A DNA stretch of 64,000 nucleotides from Odoribacter lunatus (GTDB taxonomy: Bacteria; Bacteroidota; Bacteroidia; Bacteroidales; Marinifilaceae), in assembly GCF_943193135.1 (NCBI RefSeq), contig NZ_CALPCZ010000009.1, positions 1 through 64,000 of the forward strand, read 5' to 3'. Position numbers and translations under genes: made by a program. This document shows positions 27,045 to 35,090 of the stretch, in pieces. The notes beneath the pieces are model-generated. The model was not told the DNA's origin. It saw only the letters and a program-made list of their open reading frames with translations, and did not search any database. Position 1 is the stretch's first letter. Each line of letters starts with the position of its first letter.

Positions 27045-27561
27045 ATTCAAACGGGATATTCAGGCTTTTGCATTTGGCTTTCAGACGGCTCTTTCTTTTC
27101 TTGAATGTTTCGTAGTTAATCCACAACAGCCGTGCTATGGATTTGTTGTTGTATCCGGCTTCCACCATCAACATCATTAAAATATCCTGCGGGTTTATCT
27201 CCGTATATTCTTTCATTAATCTATCCGTCCATTCTTTTCTATCCCGCGTGAATAAAGAGAATAAGATATCCAAGTATTTCTCCCTGCATGATTTACGCAA
27301 GTCAAGGCATTGGTTGTAAAACCACGGTAACTTTTGCTCTACCTTGGATTGTTCCATCAATACCTCCAGATGATCCCAAAAGATAATTTGTGTCAATCTT
27401 TCCACATCGTCGGGCGTAACCCGCAAAAGAGGTTCAAACATCATCGGCCAAACCGGTTCCCGGACATCTTCCTCCTTCTCGGAGCGTATTTTCAAGAATA
27501 CATATACACTGACACCTCCCAATATACAGGAGAGCACAACAACCATTCCTGCTATAAGCAT
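26995..27561 (-). CDS. Membrane-tethered protein with C-terminal helix-turn-helix
   Basis: A 188-residue protein. Residues about 2-25 (IAGMVVVLSCILGGVSVYVFLKI) form one TM helix. The C-terminal part, INPQDILMMLMVEAGYNNKSIARLLWINYETFKKRKSRLKAKC, has the spacing of a LuxR/sigma-region-4-like HTH, as seen at the end of many Bacteroidales membrane regulators. It starts 11 nt after the stop of the large histidine kinase, so the pair may act together; no response regulator is next to the kinase. Function is inferred from context only. Confidence 0.6.
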   Translation of the reverse strand: MLIAGMVVVLSCILGGVSVYVFLKIRSEKEEDVREPVWPMMFEPLLRVTPDDVERLTQIIFWDHLEVLMEQSKVEQKLPWFYNQCLDLRKSCREKYLDILFSLFTRDRKEWTDRLMKEYTEINPQDILMMLMVEAGYNNKSIARLLWINYETFKKRKSRLKAKCKSLNIPFEFKRANADGLPEPLAGE

Positions 27562-27572
27562 ATATTTTAGAT

Positions 27573-30500
27573 TTAATGTTCCGAAAAAGATTCACACCCA
27601 AGTATAATATAAAATTCCGTCCCTTCCTCCGATGTCGTAAAACCGATTTTGCCCCCCATGCTCTCTACGATACGGCGAGAGATTGCCAATCCCAGACCCA
27701 TACCGCTGTTTTTAGTCGTAAAATTAGGCTCAAATATCTTATCCCATATCGCTTCCGGTATTCCCGAACCGTTGTCCCTGATACGCACAACGACTTTTTC
27801 TCCTTCGCGTTTCACGCTTACTTTTATTTTCCCTTCACGCCCTTCAACAAAACTCTGTTCCGCATTTTTCAAGATGTTCACAAAAACCCGACGAATCTGT
27901 TCCTTGTCGGCAAAGACCTGTATGCCGGGCTCTATATCACACTCCCAATACTTCACATTGTTTTCAAATAATTTTACGCAATTAACCACTACTTCACTAA
28001 TATCAAACGTTTCACTTTGAGAAACCGGTATCTTGGCGAAATCGGAGAAGGCGGAAGCAATAGATGCCATATTATCTATCTGCTCCATCAAGACACCGGA
28101 GATTTCCTTAAAGCGCTTCTTAAATTCCGCAGAGTCTTCTATCTGAAGGGAACGAAGCATAAACTGAATGTTCAGTTTCATCGGTGTTAAAGGATTTTTC
28201 ACATCATGGGCTATCTGCCGTGCCATTTCCCGCCATGCACTCTCACGTTCAAATCTGGCAAGCTGACCGGCACTTTCCTCCAGTTTTACCACCATATTGT
28301 TGTACTCCCTGACCAATCCGCCCATCTCGTCTTTGCGGTTATAGTCTATTTTTTCATTCTTCCCTCCCAATCTTATCTCTTTCAATTGATTATGCAGCAA
28401 TTGCAGAGGTTTCATCACCTGGTCGGCAATAATACCGGACAAAGCAAATGCCAATACTATCACCATAACTGCGATATTTATCGCAATAATCACCATGATG
28501 ACAATATCCATGTTCAATTCGTCGTTCTGAGTGAAATAAGGAACATTGAGTATATAAGTCTCCCCGTTCTCCAATAGCAACGGCATGTATGCGGATATGT
28601 ATTCCAATTCTCCCACACGCTTTTGGTTCACATAACTCATTAATCCCCGACGTGCAATCTGCTCCAATGCTTCGGCATCAATCAGATAGCCGTCAAATCC
28701 CAGTTGAAATATTTCCGGCCGGGAAGTTGCCACCAACATTCCCTGAGCGGTATAGATGTTGATATCGACCTCCAATATCTGAGACATTCCGGTCAGCAAT
28801 TCCCTTATTTCGGAACATTTCTGATAATCGACACAGTCCAGCCGTTCAATCTCTTTGTTGATATATTTCAACAGTTCCAGCGCTTTTTCGTTATGTCTAT
28901 CTTCAAAACTTCTCATATTCAAATAAATAGACAAGGCTGTAAATGTGACAAAAAGAAAGAATATCAAGAACAGAATGCTGTACTTTATCCGTGCTTTCAA
29001 GGTACCTTTCTTAAAGTCTATGTTCTGATTTAATGTGAAACAGACCCCGTAAGAGGACAGTAACATACAGACAAAGAAAGCATACAGGATGTTCAGATTA
29101 TAGAACGAAAATACCCTGTCACGCAAACTCATAACCAATACTTTCTCTTCCTCTACGGGTATCAACATGTGGGAATAACCGTCTTTTCTGACAACTCTGA
29201 CATTCTTATTAAAAGCGCTCAACCGCTCCAAAGATTTATAGTAATTAAAATCTCCCGAAGAATAAATCAACTGTCCGTCTTTATATTTCGCATAGGAATA
29301 CAGATAGAACATCCCTCCTTTTTCGACCAATTTTCTTGATAATATCTGGGGATATCCCCTTCCCTCCGTATCGGGGGTAGAGTTAAAACTAAGATACAAT
29401 GTGACGTCACCGAACACAAATACCCCGATATAGGAAATAATCCCGTCAAAATTATTTATCGCATAAAAGGCGGTTCCCTGAATCTTCACTCCTTTTTCCC
29501 GGAGATATTGCTCAAAATATTCATGACAGCCCTGTATATTTCCAGCATCAATTTGCAAACTGTCTTCAGCACGGCAGAGCGTAATTTCAGAGACATAGTT
29601 GTATCCGTTCAACTCAAGCAAGTCATTTGTCAGACACATTTCCAGAAATTCCTCATTATAATTTGCCACCAAATCGGCAAGTACCTCCGAATCATTAATC
29701 TGTTCTGTTACTTCCCGTAATTTATTCTCAAAATTACTGTCCCGCTCTTCTATCAATTCGGTTGAAAAACTTAAACGCTGTGTCAGCTCCCGGTATTGCT
29801 CATATTTTTTACATACCAATACGACGTAAACGGAAAGGAGAAGCATTGTCAGCATATAGCCGCTCCGCTGCACATCCTTTCTCATCTTATACCTGTTGAA
29901 TGTCGTCCAGACGAATATACCCAAAACAAAAACACATCCCCACATATTTATATATTCATCCAAGCAGAACATCAATATAATAAAAACGGCAAAAACAAGA
30001 GTTTCCGACAACAGAAGCCGACCAAAAGAAAACAGATTCTTTAAAATACCCACCGTACCGTCTATAATAACGACCAAGCCCAGCCCCATCATAACAATTA
30101 TCACAAAAGCAATAACCGATGATGTGTCAAGATAAACAATCTGAGCCATATTCAAATGTACCCCGGCATTCGCAATCAAAGAACGTATGGCATAATTCAG
30201 GAAAAGAAGATAAAAAAACGAAAGTACCCATAAAAATACCGCTACCATATAACGCGCTTTTCTAACCTGCAAGCTCTGATAGTTGATTTTTAGATTGACA
30301 AATGAAAGATAGATAAGCTGAATAACGGAAAAAACGAACAGCAGCAAATCCCCGATGGACATTCCCCCTCCCACGAAAGACACGCTATTGTCAAATATGT
30401 ACAACCTATACAAAGAAGCCGGGAAGCGGCAATATATCGCCACACACCCCACTCCCGCCAAAAACAAAACAAAACAGACAATGACAAGAAGCTGCCGCTT

Positions 30501-31166
30501 CAGTGAACGCGCATGCTTCAACAACCGGTTGAATACATAGAAAAAACTGAAGAATACCAGCAGATAAAATCCAAGAAACAGATAATTAACCGACCGGTCT
30601 TTGTAATTTTCATTGTACTTGATGTAACACAATATCCGACCGTCCTTGTCCCGTATTGACTGACTACCGTCTGACAGAAAGCGGCTCACCTGAATATTAT
30701 CGGTATTTTCCCTCCCGATATTCAAGAATTTCCCGAACCGGTTCTTTATGTACTTATTGGTATAAGGATAGCTGTCCTTGATGTGCAATAAGGCAAAATA
30801 TTCCACCTCCCCGTCACGTACTCGCCTGACTTCATAAAAGGCATTATTAATCTTAATAAAATTTTCATGCGCAATCAGCCGGTCATACAATCCGTCCATC
30901 CCCACCACCTCATTTGTCCAAAAAAAGATTTCCCCTTTCCTGAAACCAAGAAATACGACATCCGCCAAATCACATTTATCTATTCCTGTACTGTCATCCG
31001 CCAAACCCGCCAGGATTTGATCCGCTTCCCTTTCCTTCTCGTGCAATCTTTTTTCCAAACGCTCTATCCTGCCCTCAACCGCCTGCCTGTCCATCCGATA
31101 CTCTCCCCACAACAATCCCCCCAATAACAACACGCCCCCGATAAAAACAATCAATGCTTTTTTCAT
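27573..31166 (-). CDS. Large multi-TM sensor histidine kinase, NtrY-like
   Basis: A 1197-residue kinase. An N-terminal TM helix and extracytoplasmic domain are followed by a block of about eight or more hydrophobic segments (residues ~195-460), a second extracytoplasmic region, further TM helices, and a HAMP-like linker (VMKPLQLLHNQLKEI). The dimerisation/phosphoacceptor box AHDVKNPLTP has its His at 987. The ATPase domain has N-box NILKNAEQS, DNGSGIP and GMGLGLAISRRIV. H-box and NPLTP resemble NtrY-type kinases. The signal is unknown. It is followed by a membrane-tethered HTH protein and preceded by rlmH 10 nt upstream, suggesting one operon. Confidence 0.9.
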   Translation of the reverse strand: MKKALIVFIGGVLLLGGLLWGEYRMDRQAVEGRIERLEKRLHEKEREADQILAGLADDSTGIDKCDLADVVFLGFRKGEIFFWTNEVVGMDGLYDRLIAHENFIKINNAFYEVRRVRDGEVEYFALLHIKDSYPYTNKYIKNRFGKFLNIGRENTDNIQVSRFLSDGSQSIRDKDGRILCYIKYNENYKDRSVNYLFLGFYLLVFFSFFYVFNRLLKHARSLKRQLLVIVCFVLFLAGVGCVAIYCRFPASLYRLYIFDNSVSFVGGGMSIGDLLLFVFSVIQLIYLSFVNLKINYQSLQVRKARYMVAVFLWVLSFFYLLFLNYAIRSLIANAGVHLNMAQIVYLDTSSVIAFVIIVMMGLGLVVIIDGTVGILKNLFSFGRLLLSETLVFAVFIILMFCLDEYINMWGCVFVLGIFVWTTFNRYKMRKDVQRSGYMLTMLLLSVYVVLVCKKYEQYRELTQRLSFSTELIEERDSNFENKLREVTEQINDSEVLADLVANYNEEFLEMCLTNDLLELNGYNYVSEITLCRAEDSLQIDAGNIQGCHEYFEQYLREKGVKIQGTAFYAINNFDGIISYIGVFVFGDVTLYLSFNSTPDTEGRGYPQILSRKLVEKGGMFYLYSYAKYKDGQLIYSSGDFNYYKSLERLSAFNKNVRVVRKDGYSHMLIPVEEEKVLVMSLRDRVFSFYNLNILYAFFVCMLLSSYGVCFTLNQNIDFKKGTLKARIKYSILFLIFFLFVTFTALSIYLNMRSFEDRHNEKALELLKYINKEIERLDCVDYQKCSEIRELLTGMSQILEVDINIYTAQGMLVATSRPEIFQLGFDGYLIDAEALEQIARRGLMSYVNQKRVGELEYISAYMPLLLENGETYILNVPYFTQNDELNMDIVIMVIIAINIAVMVIVLAFALSGIIADQVMKPLQLLHNQLKEIRLGGKNEKIDYNRKDEMGGLVREYNNMVVKLEESAGQLARFERESAWREMARQIAHDVKNPLTPMKLNIQFMLRSLQIEDSAEFKKRFKEISGVLMEQIDNMASIASAFSDFAKIPVSQSETFDISEVVVNCVKLFENNVKYWECDIEPGIQVFADKEQIRRVFVNILKNAEQSFVEGREGKIKVSVKREGEKVVVRIRDNGSGIPEAIWDKIFEPNFTTKNSGMGLGLAISRRIVESMGGKIGFTTSEEGTEFYIILGCESFSEH

Positions 31167-31176
31167 AATCTAACTT

Positions 31177-31650
31177 CTAAACGTGATGATAAGGTTCCCC
31201 TTTCATTATAGTCATCGCCCGATATAGCTGCTCTACAAAAATCATTCTCACCATCTGATGCGAGAAAGTCATCTTCGACAAAGAAATTTTGTCATGACAC
31301 CTTTTATACACCGCATCCGCAAATCCGTAAGGCCCTCCTATCACAAAAACCAGATTCTTGATACCTCCCAGCATCTTTTGTGCCACAAACTCAGAAAATC
31401 CCACCGAATTATACTCCTGCCCTTTTTCATCCAGCAATACGACATAATCCGAAGGGGCTATCTGCCCCAGCAGCAGTTCACCCTCTTTTTCTTTCTGCAC
31501 CCCTTCGCTCATGCTTTTACTATTCTTTATATCGGGCAATACCTTCATTTCATAAGGCACATAGCGCCCCAGGCGTTTCTCATACTCCTCTATTCCCGCC
31601 CGGATATAAGCAGCATCCGTTTTTCCAATAACCAGTAAGCTAATTTTCAT
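31177..31650 (-). CDS. rlmH: 23S rRNA (pseudouridine-1915-N3)-methyltransferase
   Basis: A 157-residue SPOUT methyltransferase that methylates pseudouridine 1915 in helix 69 of 23S rRNA. Family landmarks: the N-terminal KISLLVIGKT, the SAM-knot VFVIGGPYGF, LSKMTFSHQMVRMIFVEQLYRA, and the C-terminal YHHV. Length equals the norm (155-159). First gene of a minus-strand run with the histidine kinase. Confidence 0.96.
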   Translation of the reverse strand: MKISLLVIGKTDAAYIRAGIEEYEKRLGRYVPYEMKVLPDIKNSKSMSEGVQKEKEGELLLGQIAPSDYVVLLDEKGQEYNSVGFSEFVAQKMLGGIKNLVFVIGGPYGFADAVYKRCHDKISLSKMTFSHQMVRMIFVEQLYRAMTIMKGEPYHHV

Positions 31651-31743
31651 CCTTTCATCGGTTTATTTTTCACACCCTCACCAACTCTCGCTTCTGTTCC
31701 TTCTTCTCTTTCTCAACGAAAGTAACATTTTTTTCATACATCC

Positions 31744-31776
31744 TTTGCAAAAAAACGGATTTTATCCCTATATTTG
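31744..31776 (+). promoter_or_regulatory. Promoter of the tRNA gene
   Basis: TTTG (31744-31747) and TATATTTG (31769-31776) are 21 bp apart, about 40 nt upstream of the mature tRNA 5' end. Confidence 0.7.
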
Positions 31777-31816
31777 CACCCGTCAAGGACTGAAATCCTC
31801 GACACACGCGAGTGTA

Positions 31817-31890
31817 GGTCCTATAGCTCAGCTGGTTAGAGCACCTGACTCATAATCAGGGGGTCCTTGGTTCAAACCCAAGTGGGACCA
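31817..31890 (+). tRNA. tRNA with CAU anticodon (Met or lysidine-type Ile2)
   Basis: A 74-nt cloverleaf. The acceptor stem GGTCCTA (31817-31823) pairs with TGGGACC (31883-31889); the discriminator is A and CCA is not encoded. The anticodon loop reads CTCATAA within GACTCATAATC; T-arm is CTTGG-TTCAAAC-CCAAG. The GACTCATAATC stem resembles E. coli tRNA-Ile2 (CAU modified to lysidine) more than elongator Met, but automated tools usually call it Met. It marks the left edge of the accessory island, a typical integration target. Confidence 0.93.
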
Positions 31891-31908
31891 CAACCTACAC
31901 ACGAAAGT

Positions 31909-31945
31909 CCTTAGAAGTCAATAATTTCTAAGGGCTTTTTCTTTT
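31909..31945 (+). terminator. Terminator of the tRNA transcript
   Basis: CCTTAGAA (31909-31916) pairs with TTCTAAGG (31926-31933) and is followed by a T-rich run. Confidence 0.8.
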
Positions 31946-32347
31946 CGAGAGCCCAAATCGGAGCCCGCTCGAATAACTCGCTATGACACGTCGTGAGATG
32001 CCAAAAGGTGTTGATAATCTGCTTGTTGCTACTTCTTAATATTGTTTTCCGAACCTCACTCCTATCATACGGTTGTATGCGCGGCACTTTGGCTCTGGCG
32101 GCTCTTCCGTATAAAATTATTTGATTTACAATATCTTCCGTATATCTTACAGCGCCAACAAAGCGCCAGAAAGAGCTCGCAGATGTATTTTCTTTTGTAA
32201 TATTCGGCTTATCTTAAATTCCGGGCTCAACGACGGGCCCGCTGGAGACCAAATTGGAGACCGCAAGGGAGGGGGGAATATATCTATATCATTGTCTCCG
32301 CCGGGCAGATACCACAGCGGAGATCAAAATAAACAAACGTAGAGTTG
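31946..32347. other. Gene-free stretch at the left border of the island
   Basis: About 400 bp without a supported gene. Two similar short phrases, GAGCCCAAATCGGAGCCCGC (about 31950-31969) and GAGACCAAATTGGAGACCGC (about 32244-32263), stand some 295 bp apart in the same direction; they may be remnants of a duplicated attachment or recombinase-end sequence, but no integrase frame can be read. Confidence 0.4.
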
Positions 32348-32533
32348 TTATTTCCGCTCTATACACATTTGTAATACAATTTCCTCTTTATCCTGTTCGG
32401 CCGAGAAAACTATCACGTCGCGCGTGCCGATACGGAGTACAAATTCTTCAATCATTTTTTCGCTTGCCGGACGCTTGGGGTCGGCAGGAGCGGACTCTGC
32501 GTTTGCTTGTTCAAACATTGATAATTTCTTCAT
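32348..32533 (-). CDS. Small hypothetical protein
   Basis: A 61-residue cytoplasmic protein (MKKLSMFEQANAESAP...), with a Pro/Ala-rich segment followed by a predicted beta-rich end. Not recognised. It is the last of a minus-strand group with the next two genes and has a clear ATG, which supports its reality. Spacing to the upstream gene is 22 nt. Confidence 0.5.
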   Translation of the reverse strand: MKKLSMFEQANAESAPADPKRPASEKMIEEFVLRIGTRDVIVFSAEQDKEEIVLQMCIERK

Positions 32534-32555
32534 AATAATTATTATTATAATTTTA

Positions 32556-32876
32556 TTATTTACCGTTAAGAAGCAAATAACCGTCTATGTCCTGCGGGTC
32601 TTCGGGGAAAGGAGAGGCGGAAGTAATGTCCCAAACCAGTGAGTCACCGAAAACCGCCTGAATCGCGCCGCAAATACGGTAAATGTCTTTCAATTCGAGA
32701 TTGCTGCTCTTATTTCCCACGAGCCACAGACGCATATGTGTGGCAGGGACAGAGATAAATTCTTTTGTATGGTTGTGCAACGCTTCGGCATAGGACTGAT
32801 TGTCGTCGAGTGTGACAAAAAGTGATTGCCCAGAGATCGCATCCGTGATTTTGAGTTTCATGGTCAAGTTATTCAT
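32556..32876 (-). CDS. Hypothetical protein
   Basis: A 106-residue cytoplasmic protein of mixed alpha/beta character (LKITDAISGQSLFVTLDDN...; ...LRLWLVGNK-like segment). No family recognised. It lies 82 nt downstream of the metallophosphoesterase and 22 nt upstream of the 61-residue gene; the three look like one transcription unit of accessory character. Confidence 0.55.
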   Translation of the reverse strand: MNNLTMKLKITDAISGQSLFVTLDDNQSYAEALHNHTKEFISVPATHMRLWLVGNKSSNLELKDIYRICGAIQAVFGDSLVWDITSASPFPEDPQDIDGYLLLNGK

Positions 32877-32958
32877 ATTGTTTTAGTGGCAAAGTTCGTA
32901 TGCGGACTATGACAGATTACGTCGTCGCAGCCCGATATAAAAAGAAAAAAAACGCCAG

Positions 32959-33657
32959 TCAATGCAGCGGTTTTATTTGTTCCGTTTCGGAGACGGTGTC
33001 GATGATGACGTATTGTCGTCCGTCCGTGTCGGTAAATATCAATTTTCGGTTCTCTTTGGGGAATTGGGTGATTTCTGCGATTTGCGTGTGTCCGACGACC
33101 TGATGCCACTGAGGAGGCAACGCCTTATACAACGCTTCGGGACGAATCCACACGGGCGACTGATAGGTGTTGTTTCCGTCAAAGGCGGCACCGGGGCGAT
33201 CCACGAAATCAAGCGCAAGCGGTGCAACGGCAAACTGACGGTTAATAGCCTCAGGGGTAAAAAGCCCCCGTACCCGCATCCACTCGGCACTCACCCCTGC
33301 ATGGGAAAAAAGGTAGCGTCCATAAAGGGCGACGGCTTGCAATACCCCCGTGCGTATCTGTTCGGTCAGGTAATCGTGCGCCATAGCAAACAACGCACCA
33401 CTGTAATCGTCACATCGTGCCCCACCGCAATATTGCAGGTCGTGATTGCCGACAAGCAGGTCAATGTCGCCCCGTTCCCCGCACAATTCGACAATCTTAC
33501 AAAAGTTGTCGAACTGAGCAGTGGCAGATATTTCCTCCCGGTGATCATCAAAATAATCACCTAAAAAGAGGAACCTGTCCACCTGTTCCTCCTCTTGACT
33601 GATAATCTGCCGCCAACGGTCAGAGCCGTGCAGGTCTGCAATGACACAAATACGCAT
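32959..33657 (-). CDS. Calcineurin-like metallophosphoesterase
   Basis: A 232-residue phosphoesterase. All family blocks are present in order: ADLHGS (D-x-H, residues 6-11), LGDYFDDHRE (GD), GNHDLQY (GNHD), SHAGVSAEW and GHTQIAEI (GHxH-like, with Gln at the last position). Two metal ions are expected. Substrate (nucleotide, phosphoprotein or RNA) cannot be told. It leads a minus-strand group in the island; a 23-codon frame ends 6 nt before its ATG. Confidence 0.85.
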   Translation of the reverse strand: MRICVIADLHGSDRWRQIISQEEEQVDRFLFLGDYFDDHREEISATAQFDNFCKIVELCGERGDIDLLVGNHDLQYCGGARCDDYSGALFAMAHDYLTEQIRTGVLQAVALYGRYLFSHAGVSAEWMRVRGLFTPEAINRQFAVAPLALDFVDRPGAAFDGNNTYQSPVWIRPEALYKALPPQWHQVVGHTQIAEITQFPKENRKLIFTDTDGRQYVIIDTVSETEQIKPLH

Positions 33658-33663
33658 AACGCC

Positions 33664-33735
33664 CTATCGGTTGATTTTAAGAAATACTCGGTAAAAATCC
33701 TCTAATTGATTAAGTTGCTTTTTCATCTGTTCCAT
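33664..33735 (-). CDS. Possible 23-residue leader peptide before the metallophosphoesterase
   Basis: An ATG at 33735 opens MEQMKKQLNQLEDFYRVFLK and ends at a TAG 6 nt before the metallophosphoesterase ATG. Downstream of a TATTTTTG -7-like box on the same strand, it would be the first frame of the transcript. The heptad-like sequence could be chance; no homology is claimed. Confidence 0.3.
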   Translation of the reverse strand: MEQMKKQLNQLEDFYRVFLKINR

Positions 33736-33787
33736 TGTTTTGTACGACAAAAATAAGATGCCGTCTGCGACAAATCACGTCATAGAA

Positions 33788-33820
33788 ACAAAAAACGCCG
33801 CACAGGCAAGGTGCGGCGTT
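33788..33820 (-). terminator. Terminator of the lipoprotein operon
   Basis: AACGCCGCAC (33794-33803) pairs perfectly with GTGCGGCGTT (33811-33820). Six T residues follow on the minus strand. It ends the run 37359 to 33838. Confidence 0.88.
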
Positions 33821-33837
33821 CTGATAAATCAGAGATA

Positions 33838-35085
33838 TTATTGCGTGATGACGAACAATGTTTCCAGCTCCACATCATACTCGGCCGTATAGAGCGTAGC
33901 GCCTATTTCCCCGGTCTTGGGGTCGAGCGTGCGAATATGTTCCGTATCCTCTGTGTCGTTAAAGACAACTTTTTTGCCAAAATATACCGGCCACCAAACG
34001 CGGTAGTTGATCGTCCCAATCTGCTTGGTGTCTTGCAATGTTAGCGGATCAACTTCGCTTACAGTAGTTCCCTTAAATTGCTCGTATTCCTCATGCTGCG
34101 CAACGAAACGCAACAGAGTTTCACCTGCCATTACATAAGCTATTTCTTCCCCATAAATTCCCTCTTTGAACAGATAAGAAACGGATTTTCTTTTTTCTAT
34201 ATTAAGGGCAATGCTAACAGCAAGCTCGCCAGGCTCGTTAGGCTTCTCGAACCAACCGGACAATATAACGGTTCGCGTTGCTGCATCATACTCGAAAATA
34301 TTATCAACCTCCCAAAACTCTTCCTCCGCAGGGAGCACTTCGGAGAACTCTGCAACCAAAGTTTCCGTACCGTCGTCTGCAATCGTCACGAGTAAAAGTG
34401 TTCCCGCATCGCCAGCCTTAGCCTTAACGCCGTGCAGTTTGCCGTCGATAATACCGATAGCGATTCCCTCGTCGAACCACTGCTTTGCAATTTCCGTTTC
34501 AACACCTTGAGAAAAATCGTAGTATTTCAAGGCGTTCTGTTCTTCTGTTTCAAGATCTTCTGTATTGTAATAAACCTTCGTCCCTAATGTAACAGCTCCC
34601 CACATAAACATACCCGGTGCAAGCGTGTACACTTTTTCAAGTTCCCCGTCAATAACAGCGTACACAATATCTGCCCCCTCTTCTTCTGAGGTCATTGCCA
34701 CGTACAGCTGTTCTTTCGCATCCGGAGTCTGGGTAGCGGCTTCAAATGTAAGCGTACCCAAGTCACGTTCTTTCCCGTCTTGTTTCAATACGATGGTCTG
34801 TTTTCCTGCCACCGAATCGGGCGCGACGAACTTGATGTAGGTGGATGCCACCTCTACGATTTCCGTCTTGATTTCCTCGGCTGCTGCCCGGGTAACGGCT
34901 CGTAACCAGATTTCACTCTGCTCTGTAAATCCTTCGCCTTTAATTGTAACCGGCTCTCCTGCCTTTACGGGTGTTTCGACCTCAGGAAATTCCAAACCTT
35001 TGATAGAAAGTTCGTCATCGTTTTTTGAGCAGGAAGCAAAAGCAAGAATTGCGCCTGCCAGTAAAAGTAATTTTCTCATTTTCAT
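33838..35085 (-). CDS. Surface lipoprotein with N-terminal IPT/TIG-like domain
   Basis: A 415-residue lipoprotein. The signal is MKMRKLLLLAGAILAFASC with lipidation Cys at residue 19. Residues about 30-110 (GEPVTIKGEGFTEQSEIWLR...FVAPDSVAGKQTIVLKQDGKE) read as an IPT/TIG immunoglobulin-like module, often found in Bacteroidota surface proteins. The rest alternates short beta strands with aromatic-rich turns, suggesting a propeller. It follows the FISUMP lipoprotein by 5 nt, so both are made together. Ligand unknown. Confidence 0.72.
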   Translation of the reverse strand: MKMRKLLLLAGAILAFASCSKNDDELSIKGLEFPEVETPVKAGEPVTIKGEGFTEQSEIWLRAVTRAAAEEIKTEIVEVASTYIKFVAPDSVAGKQTIVLKQDGKERDLGTLTFEAATQTPDAKEQLYVAMTSEEEGADIVYAVIDGELEKVYTLAPGMFMWGAVTLGTKVYYNTEDLETEEQNALKYYDFSQGVETEIAKQWFDEGIAIGIIDGKLHGVKAKAGDAGTLLLVTIADDGTETLVAEFSEVLPAEEEFWEVDNIFEYDAATRTVILSGWFEKPNEPGELAVSIALNIEKRKSVSYLFKEGIYGEEIAYVMAGETLLRFVAQHEEYEQFKGTTVSEVDPLTLQDTKQIGTINYRVWWPVYFGKKVVFNDTEDTEHIRTLDPKTGEIGATLYTAEYDVELETLFVITQ

Positions 35086-35090
35086 AGTGT

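Noticed and set aside
32873-33109. 78-codon frame overlapping the metallophosphoesterase
   Set aside because: Shadow of the phosphoesterase gene in another frame, rich in Arg and His without domain.
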